From Cyanobacteriota bacterium erpe_2018_sw_21hr_WHONDRS-SW48-000092_B_bin.40 (GTDB taxonomy: Bacteria; Cyanobacteriota; Vampirovibrionia; Obscuribacterales; Obscuribacteraceae), in assembly GCA_030917395.1 (NCBI GenBank), contig JAUPUU010000181.1, positions 1 to 37,801 of the forward strand: a stretch of DNA of 37,801 nt, in the 5' to 3' direction. The notes beneath the pieces are model-generated. The model was not told the DNA's origin. It was given only the letters and a program-made list of their open reading frames with translations, and did no database searches. The first letter of the stretch is position 1, and each line of letters starts with the position of its first letter. The translations under genes were made by a program, and so were the position numbers. This document shows positions 27,012 to 33,896 of the stretch, in pieces.

Positions 27012-27654
27012 GAAGCCGGTATGGAAGCGTGTAATACTGCCTGGCCTGACACGTTTCTTTTCTCCTCGAATCGATTTTTATGCCCTACTCGTGGCTCAAG
27101 CAGACACTACCCTCAGGGGAGTGGAAGGGCTTGAAGCTTGGCTCAGCACAGGTGCTGCCGAGCGCTGTCAGGTAGTGCGCGATTTAGAGCATCAAGGTGA
27201 TGAGATTAAGGCATCATTGCAGCGAAAGTTGGCAGAGTCCTTTGTCACTCCTTTTGATCGCGAAGATATCTACGATCTCTCAGTTCGGCTTGATGAAGTG
27301 CTTAACAGCGCCAAGAATAGCGCCCGCGAAGTGGAGGCTCTCAATTACTGTCCGCGTGATGCAAGTTTGTCGGAGATGGCCCGCAATTTAGTTGAGGGCA
27401 GTCGCTGTCTCTATAATTCTTTCCGAAATCTCAATACTAATTTGACTGAGGCCGCAGCCCAAGCCAACCTCGCCCGTAAGTCAGAGAATCGCTTCGAAAA
27501 AGTCTATCGTCAGGCTATGCGAGAACTGTTCGAATTGAACGATTTCAAAACGATTTTGAGGACTCTTGAAGTTTATAGAACAATGGTGCAAACCGCTTCT
27601 CGGATAGATATGGTGGCGGAAAAATTGCATCACGTCATAGTCAAAATCAGCTAA
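26995..27654 (+). CDS. DUF47 family (PhoU-like) partner of phosphate transporter
   Basis: A 219-residue all-helical DUF47 (TIGR00153) protein. Hallmarks are the early RFFSPRIDFYALL, the HQGDEIKASL segment (about 67-76) and FVTPFDREDIYDLSVRLDEV (about 84-103), with acidic residues that bind a metal cluster in PhoU-like proteins. These proteins sit with PiT permeases and are thought to control or gate them. It begins inside the end of the DUF6687-like gene (17-bp overlap) and ends 22 bp before the permease, so the three are almost certainly one transcript with translational coupling. Confidence 0.92.
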   Translation: MEAFAKKPVWKRVILPGLTRFFSPRIDFYALLVAQADTTLRGVEGLEAWLSTGAAERCQVVRDLEHQGDEIKASLQRKLAESFVTPFDREDIYDLSVRLDEVLNSAKNSAREVEALNYCPRDASLSEMARNLVEGSRCLYNSFRNLNTNLTEAAAQANLARKSENRFEKVYRQAMRELFELNDFKTILRTLEVYRTMVQTASRIDMVAEKLHHVIVKIS

Positions 27655-27676
27655 TTAAAGCCAAGATACCGAGTCA

Positions 27677-28726
27677 ATGACAATAAATATCTACTTTGTT
27701 ATGGTGCTACTTCTAGGTTGTTTGTTTGCTTTCACAAACGGCTTTCAGGATGGTAGCTCGGTGGCCGCCAGTCCTATTGCCTCACGCTCTATTGGCCTGT
27801 GGCAGGGCGTTTTTTTGACAGCAATTTTTGAGTTTTTGGGAGCTCTATTTGGCGGTTCGCAAGTCGCTTCAGCCATTTCTGGAATTACTAACTATCCTCG
27901 CACGGAGCCTTTTCTCTGTGTACTCGCTTGTGCATTGTTGGCTGCCGTCTTGTGGAATTTTCTCACTCGCTTGCTCAAGGTGCCCTCCAGCTCTACTCAT
28001 GCTCTTGTTGGTGGCTTGATTGGTGCAATTTTCGCTTCGACTGGGAGCTTTGAATACATTGTCTGGGGAAGCTTTAATGCTCTTATTCATCCAACTGGAG
28101 TTTGCAAAGTTATTGCTACACTGTTTCTATCGCCGTTGATTGGTTTTGTCGCGGGCTACTTTACGTTGCATTTGCTTCAGTTTTTGCTAGCAAGGGCAAC
28201 TAACAAAGTGAACAATACTCTCAAGTCTTGTCAGTGGTTTGTTTTGCCCGTGCTCGCTTTTGGTCATGGGGCGAATGATACTCAAAAGGTTATGGGCGTT
28301 GTTGTAATGGCCATGAGTGCGGCGGGCTTGTTTGGGCGGCAAAACCCTTTGACTTCAAGCGATTCTATTCCCTTTTGGGTGAGAGTAGCGGTTGGGCTAT
28401 TCATGGCATTGGGAGTGATATGTATGGCTCCTGGTATTCTCAAGCGTGTTGGCTTTGGTATATTCAAACAGCGACCAGTACACGGCTTCGTCACAGAGTT
28501 CGCCTCTGCTGTAGTCGTTTTCGTTGGCTCAGTTACGGGTGGACCCGTCTCGGCCTCGCAGGTGATAGCTTCGACCGTTATGGGGGTCGGCTATGCAAAT
28601 AGACGTAAAGGTGTTCATTGGCTAGTTGCGCGCGAAATGGCTTGGGCTTGGCTGCTTACAATTCCATGTTCAGCAACCTTTGCTTATCTACTGTTTCGCT
28701 CTATCTTTAGCTTGATAAAGATCTGA
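27677..28726 (+). CDS. pit: PiT-family inorganic phosphate permease
   Basis: A 349-residue permease of about ten membrane helices in two inverted halves, importing phosphate (as metal-phosphate) with protons or sodium. The first half has FAFTNGFQDGSSVAASPIAS (about 18-37), replacing the usual GxNDxANA with GFQDGSSVAAS; the second has GHGANDTQKVMGVV (about 195-208), closer to consensus. KVPSSSTHALVGGLIGA (about 99-115) is the other family block. The first-half Asn-to-Gln change is worth noting because the paired Asn-Asp motifs bind phosphate. It is the last gene of the DUF6687-DUF47-PiT operon. A constitutive low-affinity system is the usual role, but pairing with a DHH-like protein is less common. 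Confidence 0.93.
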   Translation: MTINIYFVMVLLLGCLFAFTNGFQDGSSVAASPIASRSIGLWQGVFLTAIFEFLGALFGGSQVASAISGITNYPRTEPFLCVLACALLAAVLWNFLTRLLKVPSSSTHALVGGLIGAIFASTGSFEYIVWGSFNALIHPTGVCKVIATLFLSPLIGFVAGYFTLHLLQFLLARATNKVNNTLKSCQWFVLPVLAFGHGANDTQKVMGVVVMAMSAAGLFGRQNPLTSSDSIPFWVRVAVGLFMALGVICMAPGILKRVGFGIFKQRPVHGFVTEFASAVVVFVGSVTGGPVSASQVIASTVMGVGYANRRKGVHWLVAREMAWAWLLTIPCSATFAYLLFRSIFSLIKI

Positions 28727-28741
28727 TCAGTTTGTAGAGCC

Positions 28742-28972
28742 TTAAATTGAATGGGTTTGCGGTCCGGGCTCATGCCCAGGATAGACCCAAGGCGCGCTGT
28801 AGGTGGACTGCTTGAGTTGTGGATGAAAGAGCCAGGTATTTGATGTGGCAATCAGTAGACCAGCCACAACAGCGAGCCATACTTTGTTAATAGCTTCGTT
28901 GCTTGCTGAATCTTCAGCATTTGTTTGAAGATCAGCGCCAAATAACTCTGGACTAGGACTGCTCTGTAACAT
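28742..28972 (-). CDS. Small single-span membrane protein
   Basis: A 76-residue protein: an acidic N-terminus, one membrane helix at about 31-47 (VWLAVVAGLLIATSNTW) and a Pro/His/Tyr-rich tail. No family is recognised. The start ATG at 28972 is chosen because agagg (28981-28985 on the opposite strand) is 8 nt upstream; a GTG three codons earlier overlaps that spacer. It converges on the permease gene. The good ribosome site and membrane helix make it plausible, but it remains hypothetical. Confidence 0.55.
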   Translation of the reverse strand: MLQSSPSPELFGADLQTNAEDSASNEAINKVWLAVVAGLLIATSNTWLFHPQLKQSTYSAPWVYPGHEPGPQTHSI

Positions 28973-29044
28973 AAGACTCACCTCTGCTGCCAGACATGCC
29001 CTGATCTGTTGCTTATTAAACAGTTTTGGCAGACTGTCGCCGTG

Positions 29045-29112
29045 GAATTTAGAACTTGTTGGAATTTAGAACTTGTTGAAATTTAAGACTTGTTGGAGTT
29101 TAAATCTTGTTG
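29045..29112. repeat. Four tandem 17-bp repeats
   Basis: Copies start at 29045, 29062, 29079 and 29096. The first two are identical (gaatttagaacttgttg) and the last two differ at two to four positions. All four end in cttgttg. They lie in the intergenic space between the divergent small membrane protein and EF-hand genes, ending 60 bp before the latter's ATG. Confidence 0.92.
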
Positions 29113-29172
29113 GAGGCCTAATTGGGTTAGATTCGGTTTTGACAGCACGCAAGAGGCGAATGTGGGAGATTT

Positions 29173-29511
29173 ATGGTTAACGAAACGAGCAATGAGCACG
29201 ACCGTAGCTGGATGGAGCAGGACGATGACAGTGAGGAAATGCACGACATTGTGGCCATCCGAGACTATGCTTACGAAGCGTTTGATCGGTTAGATAAAGA
29301 TGGCAATGGCTTCATTGAATCAACCGAGCTTCTTGCTGCAAAGCTTGATCCTTCGACAAGTGCAAAAGAGAAATCATTTATTGCTTTCCTTCTCAATAAC
29401 CAGGAGGCAATTGCCGACATGGTACAGGAAGATAACGCAGGGCCGCGTTTGGGCCTATCGAGAGACGACTTAGAGTCATACTTTGGCCTGATATCTCGTC
29501 TTCTTGGATAG
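29173..29511 (+). CDS. EF-hand calcium-binding protein
   Basis: A 112-residue soluble acidic protein with one clear EF-hand. The 12-residue loop DKDGNGFIESTE (about 41-52) has Asp, Asp, Asn and the final Glu at the calcium-coordinating positions, flanked by helices AYEAFDRL and LLAAKL. A second, degenerate helix-loop-helix follows at about 80-105 (DNAGPRLGLSRDDL), giving the usual paired arrangement with only one working loop. There is no signal peptide. The start ATG has gggag 5 nt upstream. The partner is unknown. It lies between the 17-bp repeats and the SLH protein gene, which may or may not be meaningful. Confidence 0.82.
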   Translation: MVNETSNEHDRSWMEQDDDSEEMHDIVAIRDYAYEAFDRLDKDGNGFIESTELLAAKLDPSTSAKEKSFIAFLLNNQEAIADMVQEDNAGPRLGLSRDDLESYFGLISRLLG

Positions 29512-29656
29512 AGGCACTTTTTTTCGTCTAATTGCATGCAATTGCCAAGCTGAGCTTCTGCCATGTCAGTAGAAAGGCTTTATGGAACTTTTTGCGCTAT
29601 AAAAGGGTCTTCACGCTAAAGCGGTGTCGGCATTTTGTAATTGCAAAGGGGATTTA

Positions 29657-32080
29657 ATGCGTTCTATCGGGTCTTTGGCTAGTTCTTTAGCTCTTGTAAC
29701 TGTGCTCAGTTCACTAACCGGCGGTGTTGTCAATTTGCCGGCAGCACAAGCTCAGTTTGGTGGTGGCGGTAATCAAATTCCATCTCCGTTAGATGTTGAG
29801 AAAAGACGCACCGACTTGGATAAAAAGCTTGCAGACGCGCTCGCTTCAGGGCGTCTAACTGCTAGCGAGGCTGCACCATTTAAGCAGGAACTTATTCGTC
29901 TTAAGACCGCAGAAGATAGTTATAGAAACAGTGGAAAATTTACTTTCTTCCAAAAAGCTCGATTGACTCTTGAACTGGATGTTCTCTCTGGCAACATTGA
30001 GAAAAGCTTGCACGAACGGTCTAGTGTTGGCCTCACTGACATAAGTGGCAAGAAACTCGATGTTACCATTCGTCTTAACGATGCCTTGCAAGGTGGTCGA
30101 CTAACCCCGCAGGAGGTGCAAAGTTTTAGGAGTCAGCTAGCTAATATTGCAGCCAAAGAAAGTTCTTACCAGTCGGTTAATCCCCCTGGCCAGCCTTTGA
30201 GCAGTACGCAAACTCTTGAACTAGCACTTGATTTAGATCGCTTATCAAGTGCGATTGAATCGCAACTTAAGGCCAGAACCGGCGAAGATTTCAAGTTTGC
30301 CGATAGAAATCGTGAGCTTTCTACGCGCATTAGTGACCTGGTATCTGCTGGTCGAATCTCGTCTGCTGATGCCGATGCCTATCGCCAAGAATTGGCTCGC
30401 ATTGGTAGTCGCCAGGCGCTTATGACAGCCTCAGGACGCCTTCTCACTACTGAAGATCAACTTTCCCTGGCTCTCGATTTAGAGCGTCTCAATAGTAAAT
30501 TGGAGCGATTCACTGCCACCAGTGATAATGCTGCGATGCCTGGTATCGATGAGATGCAAAGATCGCTATCAGATAAAATTGCAGCTGGTCAGCGCTCTGG
30601 GCAGCTTGATGCTCAGGAGTTATCAGTTCTTAAGCAAGAATTTGACCGGATTGCTTCGGTAGAGGCAAACTTTAGAACCGATGGTGCCCTGAGTGATGAC
30701 GAGACCCTCACCTTAGCTGCTGATCTAGAAAAGTTGAGTAAGCGTATCGACCGCAGTATGGCTCAGGCTCCGACAAATACACTAGCCTCGCGTCAGGCTC
30801 GCGTTCAGGCCAAGCTTGATCAAGCTCGAGCAAATCAGCGAATCAGTGAAAGCGTCTATCAAGATTTGCGCACAGAGCTAGAGCGAGTTGCAGCAAGAGA
30901 GAGACTCTACCGGGCCGATGGCCAAATTACTGACAGTGAGACACTCTCCATTGCCAATGATTTGGAGCAGATCAGTGGTCGTCTGCAGCATTCTTTAGCA
31001 GCGCTGCCAGATTTGAGCGTTAGGAAGGAAAAGTTGGCCAAACAAATTGACGACGGTTTAGCTTCTGGGCGTTTGAATGCTGATCAAGCTGACGACTTCA
31101 GACGGGATCTCGCTCGGGCCAGTCGATTAGAATCGGCAATGGGCGGTGGCAGTAATCAGTACACCGATCAACAAGTTATGGCAATTGTCAGAGAGTATGA
31201 TGATGTGTCGGCAAGGCTTGAGAAGACCCTCGCGCCTTTGCCAAATATTGAAGTGAAACAGCTCGCTATTACCAATAAACTCAACCAGGCAGAGTCATCA
31301 GGAACCCTCACATCTAGTCAACTCACTGATATGCGAAAGGAATTTGCGCGCATAAATGCTGTCGCTAGTTCCTTCCGCAATTCAGACGGCGGATTAAATG
31401 ACTGGGAATCGATGAAAGTTAATCGTGATCTTGATGCCCTCGAATCTGATGTTACGAGATTGATTGCGACTGCACCTGCCTCTCCCCCACTATCATCTTC
31501 AAGCGTACCATTCGACACGAAGGGCCATTGGGCCGAGTCGTATGTTGGACAATTGACTCAACGTGGTATCATCGGCGGTTTTCCCGACGGTTCTTTCAAG
31601 CCCGATGACGGCATTACTCGCGCTCAATTTGCAGCAATCGCTGTTAAGGCTTTAAATCTAGCCAGTGCCTCTGGTCCTGCTAGTTTTGCCGATGTTCCTT
31701 CAACCTATTGGGCAAACAGAGCCATAGCATCGGTTAGCCAAGCTGGTTTGGTAACTGGCTTCCCAGATGGAACCTTTAAGCCTGAGGACAAAATTACAAG
31801 GGCTCAAGCCCTTGTAATTTTGGCTAAAGCGCTCCCTGCTCAAGGCGCTGTCGATACTACAATTCTCAATTCGTACGGCGATGGCTCCAGTGTTCCTGCA
31901 TGGGCCGCCCCATCTGTGGCGAAGGCCGCTAAAGCTCACATTCTAGTAAGCTATCCCGATCCAAGCCAAATCAAGCCAAATGTCAATGCAACGCGTGCTG
32001 ATGTAGCTGCCTTGACCTATCAAACACTCAATAATTTAGGCAAGAACCTGCCCCAAATTAGAGTTGGTATTGAACCATAG
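29657..32080 (+). CDS. Secreted seven-repeat protein with three SLH domains
   Basis: An 807-residue envelope protein. The ATG at 29657 is chosen because aaagggg is 5 nt upstream and a clean signal peptide (1-32, ending AAQA) follows. Residues about 45-600 hold seven tandem repeats of about 78 residues, each with an amphipathic helix, a turn of the type SGRLT (AGRIS, SGQLD, NQRIS, SGTLT in others), a second helix with xELxRIxxxE, a short loop and a third helix with LxxDLExLSxRLE. Three SLH domains follow (about 618-668, 675-727 and 740-797), with the motif FPDGSFKPDDGITRAQ in the first and a close copy in the second. SLH domains bind peptidoglycan-linked polymer, so the repeats are probably displayed in the periplasm or on the surface, as rods or binding modules. 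The repeat family is not one I can name. Confidence 0.9.
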   Translation: MRSIGSLASSLALVTVLSSLTGGVVNLPAAQAQFGGGGNQIPSPLDVEKRRTDLDKKLADALASGRLTASEAAPFKQELIRLKTAEDSYRNSGKFTFFQKARLTLELDVLSGNIEKSLHERSSVGLTDISGKKLDVTIRLNDALQGGRLTPQEVQSFRSQLANIAAKESSYQSVNPPGQPLSSTQTLELALDLDRLSSAIESQLKARTGEDFKFADRNRELSTRISDLVSAGRISSADADAYRQELARIGSRQALMTASGRLLTTEDQLSLALDLERLNSKLERFTATSDNAAMPGIDEMQRSLSDKIAAGQRSGQLDAQELSVLKQEFDRIASVEANFRTDGALSDDETLTLAADLEKLSKRIDRSMAQAPTNTLASRQARVQAKLDQARANQRISESVYQDLRTELERVAARERLYRADGQITDSETLSIANDLEQISGRLQHSLAALPDLSVRKEKLAKQIDDGLASGRLNADQADDFRRDLARASRLESAMGGGSNQYTDQQVMAIVREYDDVSARLEKTLAPLPNIEVKQLAITNKLNQAESSGTLTSSQLTDMRKEFARINAVASSFRNSDGGLNDWESMKVNRDLDALESDVTRLIATAPASPPLSSSSVPFDTKGHWAESYVGQLTQRGIIGGFPDGSFKPDDGITRAQFAAIAVKALNLASASGPASFADVPSTYWANRAIASVSQAGLVTGFPDGTFKPEDKITRAQALVILAKALPAQGAVDTTILNSYGDGSSVPAWAAPSVAKAAKAHILVSYPDPSQIKPNVNATRADVAALTYQTLNNLGKNLPQIRVGIEP
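31789..31822. repeat. Perfect 16-bp inverted repeat inside the SLH coding region
   Basis: Left arm 31789-31804 (caaaattacaagggct) and right arm 31807-31822 pair at every position around a 2-bp centre (ca). The DNA encodes the conserved ITRAQALVIL segment of the second SLH domain. In RNA it would form a strong hairpin followed by the end of a short T-run. Confidence 0.95.
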
Positions 32081-32143
32081 AATATTTCGGTATCGTCTTT
32101 CTCCGATTGGCTTTGGTGACGGTTCTGTGATTTCCGTTTTGTT

Positions 32144-32187
32144 CTGAAATAGAAACTTATCCGATATCGAATGAGTTTCTATTTCAG
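32144..32187. promoter_or_regulatory. 44-bp dyad upstream of the transposase-like gene
   Basis: Outer arms ctgaaatagaaact (32144-32157) and agtttctatttcag (32174-32187) are perfect inverses. The core cgatatcg (32162-32169) is an exact palindrome on the same centre, so 20 of 22 positions are symmetric. It lies 91 bp before the ATG at 32279. No T-run follows, so a large operator or binding site is more likely than a terminator. Confidence 0.8.
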
Positions 32188-32278
32188 TTTGAAATCGCCC
32201 AAACTTTTACTGATTTAATACTAAAAATTGAACTTTTTTCTTCGCCCCTTCGTATTGCAGTGAAGTAGCGAGGTGAAT

Positions 32279-33328
32279 ATGATGTCCCAGAAACGTAGAC
32301 TAATTGTTGATGCAAACGAGCAGCTAATAGCTAGTTGCTTGCCTGAATTCAATTCTAGGGTTCCTGATGAGGAGGCTGCCATAGATTTGATTCTAGAACT
32401 CCAAGTTCGGCAAGGAAAGCTTGCCTGCCGATGTGGTTATGAATTTGTAGCAGCAATTAGAGAAAGGTATGAGCGAACAGTAAAATGCTTAGTTTGTCGG
32501 AAGTATACTCATTTTACCGTTGGCACTCTGTACGAAGGTGTTAGATCTGTGAGGGCTCGCTTGGGGGCTGTTTGGCTGATGGATCATGGGGCTGTAGTAA
32601 CTTCTACAAAGCTTCATCAGCTCTTTGGCATCGCTACATCGACCGGGCTAGCGATTATTAACACGATAGGTTTGTTCATTGAATCACTTCGTGGCCAGTC
32701 CTGGGAGGATGTTTCTGAAAAGATAGGTTGCCCTAATTTTGCCGAGATCATGATTAGGCGTAGTCGAATTACTGGTGCTTATGAGCATCCGTCTTCTGTA
32801 CCCGAGACTGTCTCAGTGGCTGACGTCGATCATAGTGCTGACGAGGCTACGGAGCAGTACAGTCATTCTGAAGATAGCTTCGATGATCTCGGTGATCTGG
32901 ATAAAAAAATCCTTGCTGAAATTTCGGGAGTGCCCGTTTCAGTTGATGTCATATGCAAAAGAGTTGATCAACCGGCTGGGCCTGTGGGTGCAGCACTAAC
33001 CATGTTAGAGATTCTTGGTCATATCGCTTCTGCACCCGGAAATTTTTTTGTACGCCTTACTGCAGCAAAGCAAGATGGAGCTAAAGTTGAGTTTTCTCCT
33101 CAGCTGCGGAGGTTTATTGAGGAGGCTATTGAAAATATTAAGGCAGTCAGGCAGGGTGTCAGTCGCAAATATCTTCAACTATATCTCGGTGCATTCTGGT
33201 GTCACTTTGACAGAGATTCTTGGAGAGTGGGTTCACTTATGCTAGTTACCCTTGACTCATCGTTGTCACCCGATAGAGATTTAATTGTTTATGAGTCACC
33301 ATTGATGGTGTCAGTAGTTAGTGGCTGA
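32279..33328 (+). CDS. Domesticated IS1595-like transposase with DprA-type winged helix in place of the DDE core
   Basis: A 349-residue mosaic. Residues about 45-135 resemble the zinc-ribbon plus helix-turn-helix N-terminus of IS1595/ISXO2 transposases: cysteines C50, C52, C70 and C73 followed by FTVGTLYEG and a helical segment. The first pair is C-x-C, not C-x2-C, so the ribbon is degenerate. An acidic linker (about 175-207) leads to residues 207-260, ILAEISGVPVSVDVICKR to APGNFFVRL, which match the DprA C-terminal winged helix. About 276-320 (GVSRKYLQLYLGAFWCHFDR) resembles the C-terminal tail of the same transposases. No DDE catalytic core is present. The start ATG has gagg 5 nt upstream; the next ATG at 32282 is equally possible. 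No terminal repeats flank it. It is probably a DNA-binding protein recruited from a transposon, possibly acting on the 44-bp dyad upstream. Confidence 0.75.
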   Translation: MMSQKRRLIVDANEQLIASCLPEFNSRVPDEEAAIDLILELQVRQGKLACRCGYEFVAAIRERYERTVKCLVCRKYTHFTVGTLYEGVRSVRARLGAVWLMDHGAVVTSTKLHQLFGIATSTGLAIINTIGLFIESLRGQSWEDVSEKIGCPNFAEIMIRRSRITGAYEHPSSVPETVSVADVDHSADEATEQYSHSEDSFDDLGDLDKKILAEISGVPVSVDVICKRVDQPAGPVGAALTMLEILGHIASAPGNFFVRLTAAKQDGAKVEFSPQLRRFIEEAIENIKAVRQGVSRKYLQLYLGAFWCHFDRDSWRVGSLMLVTLDSSLSPDRDLIVYESPLMVSVVSG

Positions 33329-33355
33329 ATAGTCCAATGTATTCTTGAGCGGCAA

Positions 33356-33745
33356 TCACGGACAACTTGGCATTAGAATAGTTTCGAAGTCGAGTTGGTA
33401 GGCGTGGTTTTTTACTACGCTTAAAAGCTTGTCGATTAAGGCTTGGCGTTCTTCTATCTCTGGGTTTACGTGCAGTCTTTTTATGGTCATGGTGTCGCGT
33501 CCAGAGCTTTTTGAGGCGTCTACTTTTGTGCCTGGCTCAATTCGAGCTCCACAGAACCCTTGGATGACACCGTTGTCTTCAGCTACGAGAAAAAGGCCGT
33601 CATTGCCGAAGTAGCTACCTTCAACGTTGCGGAGGTCGTTGTCTTTGCCGTCGAGATCAAATTCTAGACCTTGTGACTGGCAGATTGTTTGCATTAAATT
33701 GCGGAATTCTTTGTCGTCTTGGCGGCTATAAAGTCGAATTTGCAT
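33356..33745 (-). CDS. GNAT-type acetyltransferase-like protein, degenerate
   Basis: A 129-residue GNAT-fold protein. Recognisable parts are the start (MQIRLYSRQDDKEFRNLM), the FLVAEDNGVIQGFCGARIEP strand pair and MTIKRLHVNPEIEERQALIDKLL. The acetyl-CoA pyrophosphate loop, normally Arg/Gln-x-x-Gly-x-Gly/Ala, reads EIEERQAL here with no glycines, and the chain ends soon after the next strand (ETILMPSCP), short of a full domain of about 150. It may be inactive or use another substrate. The Shine-Dalgarno site is weak (gtgag about 9 nt upstream). It lies between the transposase-like gene (convergent) and hppA (same strand, upstream, separated by a terminator). Confidence 0.68.
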   Translation of the reverse strand: MQIRLYSRQDDKEFRNLMQTICQSQGLEFDLDGKDNDLRNVEGSYFGNDGLFLVAEDNGVIQGFCGARIEPGTKVDASKSSGRDTMTIKRLHVNPEIEERQALIDKLLSVVKNHAYQLDFETILMPSCP

Positions 33746-33814
33746 TGTGTCAGTCTCACTTCAATCTTGCGATGGGCGATATTTGGTTATTTGATCTCTT
33801 CTGCTTCTATAAAT

Positions 33815-33856
33815 AGAAAAACGGCCGATTACCTTTGGGGGTGACCGGCCGTTTCA
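33815..33856 (-). terminator. hppA terminator
   Basis: The stem aaacggccg (33819-33827) with cggccgttt (33846-33854) is perfect over 9 bp, with an inner acc/ggt pairing. On the minus strand it is followed by tttttct, so it terminates hppA, which stops 43 bp upstream on that strand. Confidence 0.9.
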
Positions 33857-33896
33857 ATTTAGCTACCAGTTAATTCTGATTGGCAAATGCAAATCA

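Noticed and set aside
32081-33360. Intact IS1595 insertion sequence
   Set aside because: There is no DDE core, no terminal inverted repeats and no target duplication around the gene; the dyad at 32144 is self-symmetric on one side, not a pair of element ends.
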